The position numbers and the translations under genes were made by a program. The notes below the pieces were generated by a model. It had not been told where the DNA came from, did not search any database, and was given only the letters and a program-made list of their open reading frames with translations. 64,000 nt of DNA from Aquisalinus flavus (GTDB taxonomy: Bacteria > Pseudomonadota > Alphaproteobacteria > Caulobacterales > Parvularculaceae): contig NZ_CP042288.1 of assembly GCF_022559625.1 (NCBI RefSeq), positions 582,409-646,408 of the forward strand, in the 5' to 3' direction. Positions 25,828 through 36,400 of this stretch are shown piece by piece (positions within the stretch are counted from its first letter, which is position 1; the number at the start of each line of letters is the position of its first letter).

Positions 25828-28800
25828 TTACTCCGCAGCCGTACGGGTCGCATCGGGCGATTGTTGCCGGTCTGTGATCGCGTCTGCTGTGTCAGGCGAT
25901 GCCGGGCGTGCCTGATACGTTTCCTTCTTGCGCCTTACGGTGCCAAGCGCCGCCTTGATCCGGGCCGAGAAGACTTTCGGCGCGGCGAGCAGGACCGGCG
26001 TCAGGATCAGCGTCAGCAGCGTCGAGAAGGCGAGACCGAAGACGATGGCCGAGGACAGGAGCACCCACCAGCCGGAGGTCGCAGAGCCGATGCCGATCTG
26101 ACCGGCGGTGAAGTTCACATTGATCTCGAAGACCATCGGCAACAGGCCCATGATCGTCGTAGACGTCGTCAACAGGACCGGACGCAGGCGCTGGGCCGCC
26201 GTGCGGATCACGGCGTCCTCCACCGACAGGCCGGTATTTCTCAGGAAATGATAGGTATCGATCAGCACGATATTGTTGTTCACGACGATCCCGGCCAGCG
26301 CGACGATGCCGACCCCGGTCATGATCACCGAGATATACTGGCCGGTCAGGGCGATGCCGAGCAACACGCCGTAGACGGACAGGACCACCGCAGAGAGCGT
26401 CAGCGCGGCGTGGTAGAAATTGTTGAACTGCAGCATCAGGATAACGCCGATCATGAACATCGCCGACAGCATGGCGGTAAGGAAGAAGCCGGCGGCCTCG
26501 TTGCGGCTCTCGCTGGCCCCGCGCAGACGCCATGACACGGAAGGGCTGATTTCCTCGGCGAGCACGCCGGTCTGAAGCCAGGCGCGCATCTTCTCGATCG
26601 CGACGTCCTGGCTGACTTCATAGCCGTCGACGGTGGTGTTGCCATTGGCCTTGATGTCCATCACCCTGTTGCCGTCGCGGCGGGTAACGCGGTCGACTTG
26701 CTGCTGCTGTACGATCTCGACGAAGTTCGAGATCGGCAGCGGCCCCTCGCGGGTCTGGATATTGAGGTTTTGCAGCGCCGTGACGGTGCGGTCATCGGCC
26801 GGGAAGCGGATGCGGATATCGATCTCGTCATCGCTGTCGTCCGGGCGATAGGTGTCGATCAGCAGGCCGTCGGTGACGAGCTGGATCATCGAGCCGATCT
26901 CGCCGAGGGAGACGCCGAAGCGGCCGGCCTGTTCGCGGTCGACGACGGCAACAAGCTCCGTCCCCGGCAGCGGCTGGTTATCCTCGATATCCATATAGGT
27001 CGGCACTTCATGGCCGTTGACGACGGTGGTGCTCCCTTCCATGAACTGGCGTACCAGGATGGCAGCCTCGCGGGCGAGGTCGAAATTACCGGCGGTCAGC
27101 TCGACCTGGGTGTCCTTGCCCTGGGGCGGGCCCTGTTCCGGCTGGCGCACCTCGAGGACAATACCCGGCAGACCGGCGGTGCGCTGGCGCAGGTCTTCCA
27201 GCACTTCGCGGGAATGCTTGCGCTCCTCATACGGATAAAGGTCGATATTGAGCTGGGCTATGGTCTCCGGCGGCGCGGTCGGCGCACGCGACAGGGCCGG
27301 GCCGGTCTGGGTGTAGATGCTCTCGATCGCCGGGTGGTCCTCGACCAGCCCGCGCACTTCCTCGGCGATGGCGAGCTTGTCTTCTTCCGAGAGGTTGCCG
27401 CGCCCCTGGACGATGATCAGCACCTGCTCGTCATCATTGCGGATGAAATACTCGACATCGGGCGAGGCGACGGAGAAGGTGAGATTGCACACGGCGATGA
27501 TGATCGCGGCATAGCCGAGCACCAGCACGGGCTTGTCCGTCAGCCAGGCGATCAGCCTTGCATAGGCGCCGGTCATGCCGCCAAGGGTGCGCGGATCGAC
27601 ACTATCGAGGTCGACGCGGGTCTCCTCGCTGTCGGTCTTGCCCTGGATGCCGAGACGGCGCTTGAGCTTCTCCGGCAGGCCGAAACTGGCGCCGATGATC
27701 GGCAGGAAGATCAGCGCGACGAACAGCGACGCGGAAAGCACGAAGATAAGCGTGATCGGGATGAATTTCATGAACTCGCCGTCGAGCGAATCCCAGAACA
27801 GGAAGGGGATGAAGGCAGCCAGCGTCGTACCGGTGGAGGCGACGATCGGCCAGAACATGCGCTTGGCTGCTTCGGCATAGGCTTCGCGGCGGCTGGCGCC
27901 TTCGATCATCCGGCGGTCGGCATATTCGACGATGACGATGGCGCCGTCGACCAGCATGCCGACGGACAGCACCATGGAAAACATGACCAGCATGTTCAGC
28001 GTGTAGCCATTCATGGCGAGCAGGGCGAGGCCGATGAGGAAGGAAGAGGGGATGGCGATGCCGACCATCACCGCCGAGCGGAAGCCGAGCGCACCGACAA
28101 CGATGATCATCACCAGGAGGATCGCCAGGATGATCGACGAGGTCAGGGAAGACAGGATGTCGGTAACGAAATAGGACTGGTCGCCGGTGAACGCATAATG
28201 GATCGTCTCCGGCCATTCAGCAGCGAGCCGTTCCGTGACGTCCTTTACCGACTGGCTCACCTCGACAATGTTGGCGCCCGACCGCTTCGAGACGTTCATG
28301 CCGATCGCCGGTTCGCCATTGAACAGGGCAAAGCCGTCCGGGTCTTCGAAAGTACGGCGGATTTCGGCAATGTCGCCGAGGGTGACGACCGCCTCGCCAT
28401 CGCTGCGCACCGGAATGTCCCGCGCATCCTCCACTGTCTTGATCAGGCCCGGCAGCTTGACGGAGTAGGTGCCGTCGGAAAAGCGCAGGGAGCCCGCGGT
28501 GATCAGGGAATTGTTGGCGCGAACGGCCTGGGCGACTTCCTGCTCTGACAGGCCATAGGCCTCCATCACTTCAGGGTCGATGATGATTTCGAGCAGTTCG
28601 TCGCGCGCACCGACGAGTTCGGCATCGAGCACGCCGGGCGTCGCGATCAGTGCATCCTGCAATTGCTTGGCGCTCTGGAACAGGGCGCGTTCGGGCGCCG
28701 TGCCCGACAGGATGACGGAGATGACCGGGAATTGCTGCTGCGCGTTGAATTCCTGCACGATCGGCTCTTCCGCATCCGCCGGATAGTCGGCCCGGGCGCG

Positions 28801-29142
28801 GTCGACCGCCTCGCGCACATCGGCGAGCACATCGTCCATGTCGACGGTCGGCTCGAATTCGAGACGGATCTGCGCGGCGCCCTCATAGGCGAGCGAGTCC
28901 ATCTGGTCGAGGCCTTCGATCGACTGAAGTTCAGCCTCTGTCGGCTTGACCAGCAGACGCTCGCCATCTTCCGGCGAAACGCCCGGCAGGGGCAGCACGA
29001 CAAGGGCGACGGGGATGGGGATATCCGGATCGGCTTCGCGCGGCATGGTGACGAAGGCCGAAATGCCGAAGATCGTAAAGGCGACAAGCGCCAGCATGGC
29101 GACTTTCGAGCGCTGGAAGGCGGCATCGACGACATGCATCAT
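25828..29142 (-). CDS. RND-superfamily efflux transporter permease (AcrB-like)
   Basis: A 1104-residue inner-membrane protein with the RND plan: a membrane segment near residue 15, a large periplasmic domain, a bundle of membrane segments (about 335-540), a second periplasmic domain and a final bundle (about 880-1040). FVTMPREADPDIPIP and QSIEGLDQMDSLAYEG are the typical early motifs. In the proton-relay helix, VGMLVDGAIVIVEYAD keeps the first aspartate but has glycine where AcrB has its second. It would export hydrophobic compounds with the adaptor encoded just upstream on the same strand (15-base gap). No outer-membrane channel gene is next to the pair. The C-terminal ~60 residues are polar and not conserved. 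Confidence 0.92.
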   Translation of the reverse strand: MMHVVDAAFQRSKVAMLALVAFTIFGISAFVTMPREADPDIPIPVALVVLPLPGVSPEDGERLLVKPTEAELQSIEGLDQMDSLAYEGAAQIRLEFEPTVDMDDVLADVREAVDRARADYPADAEEPIVQEFNAQQQFPVISVILSGTAPERALFQSAKQLQDALIATPGVLDAELVGARDELLEIIIDPEVMEAYGLSEQEVAQAVRANNSLITAGSLRFSDGTYSVKLPGLIKTVEDARDIPVRSDGEAVVTLGDIAEIRRTFEDPDGFALFNGEPAIGMNVSKRSGANIVEVSQSVKDVTERLAAEWPETIHYAFTGDQSYFVTDILSSLTSSIILAILLVMIIVVGALGFRSAVMVGIAIPSSFLIGLALLAMNGYTLNMLVMFSMVLSVGMLVDGAIVIVEYADRRMIEGASRREAYAEAAKRMFWPIVASTGTTLAAFIPFLFWDSLDGEFMKFIPITLIFVLSASLFVALIFLPIIGASFGLPEKLKRRLGIQGKTDSEETRVDLDSVDPRTLGGMTGAYARLIAWLTDKPVLVLGYAAIIIAVCNLTFSVASPDVEYFIRNDDEQVLIIVQGRGNLSEEDKLAIAEEVRGLVEDHPAIESIYTQTGPALSRAPTAPPETIAQLNIDLYPYEERKHSREVLEDLRQRTAGLPGIVLEVRQPEQGPPQGKDTQVELTAGNFDLAREAAILVRQFMEGSTTVVNGHEVPTYMDIEDNQPLPGTELVAVVDREQAGRFGVSLGEIGSMIQLVTDGLLIDTYRPDDSDDEIDIRIRFPADDRTVTALQNLNIQTREGPLPISNFVEIVQQQQVDRVTRRDGNRVMDIKANGNTTVDGYEVSQDVAIEKMRAWLQTGVLAEEISPSVSWRLRGASESRNEAAGFFLTAMLSAMFMIGVILMLQFNNFYHAALTLSAVVLSVYGVLLGIALTGQYISVIMTGVGIVALAGIVVNNNIVLIDTYHFLRNTGLSVEDAVIRTAAQRLRPVLLTTSTTIMGLLPMVFEINVNFTAGQIGIGSATSGWWVLLSSAIVFGLAFSTLLTLILTPVLLAAPKVFSARIKAALGTVRRKKETYQARPASPDTADAITDRQQSPDATRTAAE

Positions 29143-29157
29143 GATCTGCCTCCCCGC

Positions 29158-30279
29158 CTAACCCGGCTGGCTGTCGGATCGGTCCGACTGCTGATAGGTT
29201 TCACCGGGTGCGGCAATCTCGATTGCCTGTCCGTCGCGGACATAGTTCTGCCCGCGCACGATGATTTCCTGCTCACCGGACAGCCCGCTGACGAAATAGC
29301 CATCGGCGGAGTCGCCGGTGATGGAGACGGGACGGAAGACTACCTCGCCGGTCTTCGCCCCCGTGCGGATCACGGTCCGCACGCCGCTCTGTCCCTGATC
29401 GGAGGTGACGACGACATCGTGGGGCAGCAGCCAGGCATCCGTGTCGCCGGTGTCTATCAGGACCGTCGCTGTCTGCCCGGCGCGGATCGTGCCGGGGTTC
29501 TCGGCTTCAAGCTCGACGGCATAGGTGCGCGTCGCATCGCTCGCCGCGGCCGCGACATAGGTCACGCGCGCCGGGAATTCCTCGCCGGTCGCAAGCACTA
29601 CCTGCGCCATGTTGTTCTCGCGGATGCGCGCGACGTCCCGCTCGGGCACGGCACCGCGAATGCGGATTGGATCGAGCTCGGCAAGGGTGGCGCAGGGGGC
29701 GCCGACATTGAGAAAATCGCCTGCCTCGGCCTGCTGCTCTTCAAGGATGCCGGCAAAGGGCGCGCGGACCGACGTCTTGCCGAGATCGGTGCTGGCTCGC
29801 TGCAGCGCCGCTTCGGCCTGATCGTAGACAGCCCTCGCCGAGGCAACTCCGGCCTCGGAGGCGAAGCCCTTGTCGGCCAGTTCCTGCGCAGCCTCGTAGT
29901 CGATGCGGGCCTTTTCGAAAGCGGCGCGGGCCTCGCCGAGCGTCGCACTGCGGGTTTCGACGTCGATTTCGCACAGGACCCTGCCGCGCTCGACGAACTG
30001 GCCCTCGGGGGATGGCGTGGCGCGGACCTGGCCGGGTGTCTCGGCGCGCACGACGACGAGGCGGCGCGCTTCGGTGCGGCCGCGCATCTCGATTTTCTCC
30101 GTGATGGTCTGGGAATCCACCGTTTCGGTCACGACCCGGAACAGGCGGGTTTCCTCGTCGGCAACGATCTCCTCGCCGCCGGAGCGCAGCAGCATCGACA
30201 AGGCGAAATAGGCGACGACGCCTGCCGTGATCAGCAACGCCGTCTTGACCGAGCTCGGGAGAGACCGCCAGCCTGCCAT
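29158..30279 (-). CDS. RND efflux periplasmic adaptor (membrane fusion protein)
   Basis: A 373-residue protein with one N-terminal membrane segment (about residues 13-30). The order lipoyl half (VVVRAETPGQVRATPSPEGQ), helical hairpin (about 105-175, rich in Ala, Glu and Arg, with DYEAAQELADKGFASEAGVA), second lipoyl half (VRAPFAGILEEQQAEAGDF) and beta-barrel (IRGAVPERDVARI) is that of HlyD/AcrA adaptors. I start at ATG 30279, where the sequence fits the family and GGTGG precedes it; a GTG at 30333 would add 18 residues. It is the first gene of the operon with the RND permease. There is no lipobox, so anchoring is by the membrane helix. Confidence 0.9.
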   Translation of the reverse strand: MAGWRSLPSSVKTALLITAGVVAYFALSMLLRSGGEEIVADEETRLFRVVTETVDSQTITEKIEMRGRTEARRLVVVRAETPGQVRATPSPEGQFVERGRVLCEIDVETRSATLGEARAAFEKARIDYEAAQELADKGFASEAGVASARAVYDQAEAALQRASTDLGKTSVRAPFAGILEEQQAEAGDFLNVGAPCATLAELDPIRIRGAVPERDVARIRENNMAQVVLATGEEFPARVTYVAAAASDATRTYAVELEAENPGTIRAGQTATVLIDTGDTDAWLLPHDVVVTSDQGQSGVRTVIRTGAKTGEVVFRPVSITGDSADGYFVSGLSGEQEIIVRGQNYVRDGQAIEIAAPGETYQQSDRSDSQPG

Positions 30280-30550
30280 GTTTACCACCCGTATCCTTGT
30301 CCTGCCTATGCGGGAATATGTAGTCTTTCCCACAAAATACTACAGCAGACATGGTAAAGATCGGCTCAACATAGCCCAACTAACTTGCATCACCGTTATG
30401 CTTTTTGTGCATGGCAGCATTTCGACGCCGAAACCGCTGGAAGCGGTGCCAGATCATCCTGCCTTCAAAGGGCATCATCCGAAGGCAGAAAGGTGATCAT
30501 TTCCAAGGGCCCAGGGCAGCCAATCTGCATGATTCCGGACGCAGGCGGCC

Positions 30551-33367
30551 CTAGCCGATCGCCCCGAAATAATGACTGATCCCGTTGGTGATCCGCATCA
30601 GGAGACCATAGGTTTCCTCCATCGGATCAACCATTTCGCGCTGAAGCCTGATATATTTCGGCTCGGCGGAATTGTCGGGATAGGTCGCGTTTTCCTTGAG
30701 GCTGAAATCGCCGATCCGCGGCGCATCGGTCGGGAAGATCTCGTGCAGCAGGTCGGTCGCGGACGGCACATCGAGATGGAAGATCATCTCGATCACATCC
30801 TGCTTGGAGTGACCGGTCTGCGGCGAGAAGGTCGGCAGCTTGGCGACCATGATGAACAGGTGCTGGATCAGCGCAATGCGCACGGCGTGCAGGACGTCGA
30901 GCGACAGCGGCACTTCCGCCGTCCCGCTGCGCAGGCCCATCTCCGTCAGCGCCTGGCCGAGCGCGATGGAGTCCGAGCGCAGACGCGCGGCCAGCTGCAG
31001 CGCAGAGAAATAACGGCCATCGGAGGCGAGCAGGGAGGCCAGTTCCGCACACGGCTTTTCGAGATCATGCTCATTGCCCGACAGGGGCCGCGTTGCCCAG
31101 AAGGAGCCGTCAAACAGCTTCATATAGGCGATCATGGTCTTGATCTCGCTCAGAGATTTTGCCCTGGCGACAAGGGTCATCAGCCTGTGGAAGCGGTCGG
31201 AGCTTTCGTTGAGGGTGACGAAATAATCCTGCTCGGTCGACAGCGCCTGGCCTACACCACCGATCAGGTTGGCCAGCAGGCCCATCTGCTGCAGGATCGC
31301 ATTGTGCGGGATCGCCCGGATCTTGCGCAGGGAGATATCCTCGTCGGAGCGGCGCTCGAACTGCCGCTTGGCCTTGCGCGAGCCGGTGGTCGGCAGGAGT
31401 GACAGGCCGAGCGCGGAGAGTGTCGCGTGATAGGCCTTGTCGGCGAACATGTCTTCCTGGCGGGCCTTCACGGTGCGGTAGAAGTCGAGGCTGGTCGCCG
31501 TGTCCTCGTAGAACAGGTCTTCCGACTTCATCGCTTCCTCAGCCTCAAGATGAGCGTTCAGAAGACCATTGACGACCGCTTCGGCCAGCGGTTCGGAGCC
31601 GAACAGCACGTAGCCGTCGCCGCCCTGAAAGCTCGATTCCTGGATCAGGTGGATGCCGCGAGATGCGAATTCATGGCGCGCCCAGGGGGACAGGGCATAG
31701 AGCGAGCGGTCGCTGAAGCTCTTCTGGTGATTGCCGCGGCCCATGGATTCGCCATGGGTGTCGAAGACGATGGCATCGAGATGGCCAAGCCCGTGCTTGT
31801 GGATGAGCTGGGCGAAATGGCCCTGCAGGCGCTCGATGGCGAGGGTCGCCGGGATCTGGCCCATGAACCGCCCGGCGTCGGAGAAGCCGGCCTGGATCGC
31901 GACGCGGCCGCGGCCATTGGCGTAGTCGCGATAGATTTCCTGGCCAAGCAGCACGTCGAGGATGCGGCGCGACCGGTCGAGGGCCTTGGCCGTTTCAAAC
32001 AGTGGGCAGATATCGATCTTCTTCTCGACACCGAATTGCTTGCCGAGATAGATACAGGCGAGCACGGTAACGGGGTTCTCGCACTCGGCGATCAGCAGGC
32101 GGATCGGCTGGTCGGCGTCGATATGCTTGACGATCTGTGCCATGGCGATCAGCAGCCGCGAGGCCGAGGATTTCTCGATCGCGAGCGAGGCGAAGTTGAC
32201 ATCGACGGCGTCGGTCTTCTCGATCTCTTCCTTCACCCGCTCGAGCGCGCGTCGGCCGAACAGGTCATCATCAGAGACGAGGTTGAGGATATTGCGGGCG
32301 GCGTTGCGAATCTGCGAGGCGTTGAGGCGGAAGTGGATCTCGCCGGCGCCGAGACCGAAGCTCTTCATCGAGGATTTCAGGGCAATCAGGGGCAGGCAGT
32401 CATCGCCGGCGGCCGTGATCGCCTCATCCATCTGGGCCAGCATAGGCTCGATGCTGGTCAGACGGCCCGGGCCATCCTCGGTCAAATGGTCTGCAGCTGC
32501 CGCAAGTGTTTTCGGGCTGTCATCGAACATGGCGAACAGGGTGACAGCCTTGTCAGTATGGTCGCGGGCGGCTGTCGCCGTCTCGGTGACGGCGGCGACG
32601 TCGTAGCCATCCTTCGCCAGGACAGCCAGTTCCTCGACATAATAGTCGAGACGGAATTTCTTCTCGATCAGGCGGTGGCGGATGACGTCGTTCCAGCCGA
32701 TGTCGTTACGGCCATCCATGTCATAACCAACCCAGCTGGCGATCTTGACAGGCGTCGGCAGGATCGTCTGCCACTGGTCGGGGAAGCGTTCGCGGGCTTC
32801 CTCCAGCACGATCCGCGTCAGGGTCGACAGCGCCCTGGTGCCATTCTTCATCGCATCGAGCACGGCGCCGTGCTCATAGGCGAGGGTAATATTCGTATCC
32901 GGATGGTGCACGACATCCTTCAGGGAGCCCCGCAGGTCGAACGCCGGCTCGGTCGCGGCCTTGATCAGCAATTCGCGCTGCTTGGCGGAGAGAATGAAGG
33001 TCGGGTGCGCGGTGAACACGGCGATGTCGCGGCAGCGCTGCCAATAGGCGGCAAATTCTTCCGCGGTCGTGAAGCGTTCGGAAATTTTCCTGACGGTTTT
33101 TCTCAGGGCAACGCCGCTCTCACGCTGCTCGTCCATGCCGAGATAGGTGGACAGGTAACCGGCCCGGGAGGCAAAGGCATCGTCGCTCAGTGCCTTGACG
33201 AGACCGGACAGGTCTGCGAGCGAGATTTCGTCCTTCTCGATCCGCACGGACAGTTCATGGGCCAGCTGGCGAACAGGGTTTGCAAGCGGGTCCTTCAGAA
33301 TTTGCGTCCGCAATTCTTCGAGACGGCTTTTCAGGCTGGTTTCCAGGTCTGTCGTGCTGGTTGTCAT
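30551..33367 (-). CDS. Phosphoenolpyruvate carboxylase homologue with altered catalytic motifs
   Basis: A 938-residue protein that aligns along its length with PEP carboxylase, which makes oxaloacetate from PEP and bicarbonate. TAHPTF keeps the key histidine (TAHPTE in standard enzymes). GYDMDGRND replaces the usual G-x-DGNRDGNP. LFETAKALD keeps the metal-binding Glu of LFET. GFSDAGRFMG stands where YSDS-x-KDxG is usual, so the metal Asp stays but the Lys becomes Arg. FDTHGESMGRGN replaces FHGRGGS-x-GRGG: the first His and first Arg are lost and the second Arg kept. The C terminus ends NGISHYFGAIG instead of the usual AAGMRNTG. These coordinated changes suggest an atypical subfamily whose activity should not be taken for granted. 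It is a single gene, reverse strand, with a 271-base upstream gap before the adaptor gene. Confidence 0.8.
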   Translation of the reverse strand: MTTSTTDLETSLKSRLEELRTQILKDPLANPVRQLAHELSVRIEKDEISLADLSGLVKALSDDAFASRAGYLSTYLGMDEQRESGVALRKTVRKISERFTTAEEFAAYWQRCRDIAVFTAHPTFILSAKQRELLIKAATEPAFDLRGSLKDVVHHPDTNITLAYEHGAVLDAMKNGTRALSTLTRIVLEEARERFPDQWQTILPTPVKIASWVGYDMDGRNDIGWNDVIRHRLIEKKFRLDYYVEELAVLAKDGYDVAAVTETATAARDHTDKAVTLFAMFDDSPKTLAAAADHLTEDGPGRLTSIEPMLAQMDEAITAAGDDCLPLIALKSSMKSFGLGAGEIHFRLNASQIRNAARNILNLVSDDDLFGRRALERVKEEIEKTDAVDVNFASLAIEKSSASRLLIAMAQIVKHIDADQPIRLLIAECENPVTVLACIYLGKQFGVEKKIDICPLFETAKALDRSRRILDVLLGQEIYRDYANGRGRVAIQAGFSDAGRFMGQIPATLAIERLQGHFAQLIHKHGLGHLDAIVFDTHGESMGRGNHQKSFSDRSLYALSPWARHEFASRGIHLIQESSFQGGDGYVLFGSEPLAEAVVNGLLNAHLEAEEAMKSEDLFYEDTATSLDFYRTVKARQEDMFADKAYHATLSALGLSLLPTTGSRKAKRQFERRSDEDISLRKIRAIPHNAILQQMGLLANLIGGVGQALSTEQDYFVTLNESSDRFHRLMTLVARAKSLSEIKTMIAYMKLFDGSFWATRPLSGNEHDLEKPCAELASLLASDGRYFSALQLAARLRSDSIALGQALTEMGLRSGTAEVPLSLDVLHAVRIALIQHLFIMVAKLPTFSPQTGHSKQDVIEMIFHLDVPSATDLLHEIFPTDAPRIGDFSLKENATYPDNSAEPKYIRLQREMVDPMEETYGLLMRITNGISHYFGAIG

Positions 33368-33445
33368 CGCGGGCTCCCGTTGCAGGTCAAACGGGAACGG
33401 TTGTGGGGAAGGCTGGGGCCAGCGTCAAGCCACCCGGAGGGGAAT

Positions 33446-36400
33446 TCAGGCGGCGTTGATCTTCTTCTCGGCCTTTTTCTGTTCCAGCCACGAGGAAATC
33501 AATTCCATGACCGCTTCCTTGCGCACCGGCTTTGGCAGATAATCGTCCATGCCGGCGGCGCGGCAGCGTGTCTGGTCTTCATGCATGGCGTGGGCGGTGA
33601 TCCCGATCACGGGAACGTGTGTGCCCCGTTGCTTCTGGATCTGCTTGATCTGGCGTGTCGCCTCGAGACCGTCCATCACCGGCATGGAGACATCCATCAG
33701 GACAAAGTCGAAATCATGTTGCTGATAGAACTCGACGGCCTCGGCACCGTTATTGGCGATGTGAAGACTGCACGCCACAGGTTCGAGCATGGCCCGCAGC
33801 ACCATCTGGTTGACCATGTTGTCCTCGGCAATCAGGAAGTGGCAGTTGCGGAAGCTGAGAGCGGCATGGATCTTTGCCTCGGCGCTCCGCGACTCGCCGC
33901 TGACGTGGCTTTTGTCGACCGGAAGGGTGATGGTGAAGGTGAAGGTGGAGCCGAATCCGATGGCGCTTTCCACGGTGATTGTCCCGCCGAGATTTTCCGC
34001 GATCAGCTTGGAGATCGACAGTCCGAGCCCGGTGCCTTCATGCTGGCGCGATGACGAGCCATCGACCTGCTCGAACTTGTTGAAGATACGGTCGAGCTTG
34101 TCCGCCGGAATGCCGCATCCGGAATCCGTGACGGTGATGGTCAACGCAGCCATCCCATCGCGCCGCTGCTCGCCGACATGGATATCGACAGTGCCTGTCT
34201 CGGTGAACTTGACGGCATTGCCGGCAAGGTTCGTCACGACCTGGCGGATACGGCCAATATCGCCGATGAACCGGTCGGAAATCTCGGTATCGAATTCCAG
34301 GTTGAGCGCGATACCCTTGCCTGCGGCCTTGGGAGCGAGAATGTCGGCGACATCGCCGAGAGCGGCCTTGAGGTCAAAGCTATCCTTGACGAAAGTCATC
34401 TTGCCAGCCTCGAGCTTGGAGAAGTCGAGAATGTCGTTGATGATGGTCAACAGGCTGTCTGCCGAGCGCATGACAACGCGGGTCATCTCCTCCTGCTCGT
34501 CCGACAGACTGGTGCCCATCAGGATTTCCGTCATGCCGAGAATGCCGTTCATCGGTGTGCGGATTTCATGGCTCATATTGGCGAGAAACTCCGACTTGAT
34601 GCGGCTTGCCGCTTCGGCCGCTTCCTTGGAGCGGCGCAGGTCGACCGAGAGCGCGCGCAGTTCCTCCTCGCGCTTGGCTTCCTTCGTTATATCAGTATAC
34701 AGGATGACGTAGCCGCCACCCTGACGGGGATAGAAGTTCTCGCTGATATGCTGGCCGGACGTGTCGATGCGGTTTAGGCGCAGGGCTTCGCCACGCTCCA
34801 TTTTCGCCGCGATCGTATTGACCTTGCCGCTCTCCGAAGGGCGGTCGCGATACAGCCCGAGCGAGTGGGCCCGCCTGTAGATCTCTTTGGCGTCGCCGCC
34901 CAGGGTCCATTTCCCTGGGGGCAGGGCGATGCCCTTTTTCTCGTTGACCATGGCGATGGTCAGGTCGCTGTCGAGCACGACGAGGCTTTCGCCCATCGTG
35001 TCGAATATCTCCTGCAGCAGATTGCTTTTCTCCTGCAATTCGCTGGTGCGCTGATTGATCCGGTCTTCGAGCTCCCGATTGGCGACGGTCAGCTTTTCTT
35101 CAGCGGTCCTGGCTGCCTCGCGGGCTTCGAACTCCGCGGTGATTTCGCGCGTATAGCCGCGATAGCCGCGGAATTTGCCGTGCTCATCAAACAGCGGCTT
35201 GCCGCTGAGGCTGAGCGTGCCGCCCTGGCCATCCTTCATGACGAAGTCGCGAAACGGCTCGTGACGGCGCTTGGCAGCGAAGTGGTCGTGCCAGCGCTGG
35301 CGCTCTTCTTCCGTCTGTGTATTGACGTCCTCGAAGGCAGAGCCTGCCTTGCGTCCGATAAACGATTTGACGGATTTTTTCAGCTTACGGACGCTGGATT
35401 CGGAAATATAGGTAAAGCAGTCGTTCTCATCCGTTTCCCAGAGACGTTCTGCCGCCAGCTCCGCGAAATCACGGAACCTGGCCTCGTTTTCTTCCAGCGC
35501 GCGCTGGTTCTCGATTTTCTGGGTGACGTCGGAAATAAGGCCACGGTACCCGGCGAACCCATCTGCGTGGTTCAAGAGCGGCACGCCGGACATGCTGACA
35601 TAGCGCTTCTTGCCATCGACGTGGTGCAGGGCGAAGACAAGATCCCTGAAGGCGGTGCGTTGCCTCAAGAGGTCGGCAGACATTTCGAGCGACTTGCGCG
35701 AATAGACATCATTCTGGTCGATCAGGGCTGCGAATTTGGTACCGATGAGGCGCGACGGTTCATGGCCGAGAATTTCGCGAGCGGATTCGGCCAGTTGCGT
35801 GATGCGCAGACGCTCGTCGAGTTCCCAGGCAGCATCTCGCGACATTTCGAGGAAATCGCGCATGGCTGCGGCCATCCAGCCGCGTTGCAACGCATTTTCA
35901 TCAGCCTCGTCGGTGAGTGTCCGGATCAGTTTCAGCACGGTGGAGAAGGTGCCCATGCACAGCAGCGACAGGAGGATCATGGAAAGGGCGAAGACTTGCG
36001 CCGTGATTTGCGGAGACAAGAGCAAGGCAAAGTTGGATGGCAGAAGCAATCCCAGCATCACCAGGCGGGCCGTCATCGGCAGGGAACACAGGGAGATGCC
36101 CGTGATCAGGGCCATCAGGGACATCCAGCCCGCGACCATCACACCGGTTTCGCTGGTGCTGACGATGAACAGGACCGAGCAGATCGACATGAATGGCACA
36201 TTCACGAGAGCAGAGACCCTGATGAACGTCATGGCCCGCTTGATCTGCTCTTGTGAAAAGGAAGCGGGCTCGGCCTTGCGCCAGTGCAAAAAGCGCAGGC
36301 CCGAAAATATCGTGCCGGCCAGCATGGGCAGGGCCAGTATGGCATAGCCAAGATAGAAATGCAGCGCGGCGCCCATCAGCCCGGAGATACCGAGGCAGGA

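Noticed and set aside
26698..28548. Long forward frame opposite the RND permease
   Set aside because: Asp/Glu/Arg/His-rich antisense translation without domain signatures; the permease on the reverse strand has full-length motifs.
31427..34054. 875-codon forward frame opposite the PEP carboxylase homologue and the kinase
   Set aside because: Spans two real reverse-strand genes and their intergenic gap, so it is a chance open frame.
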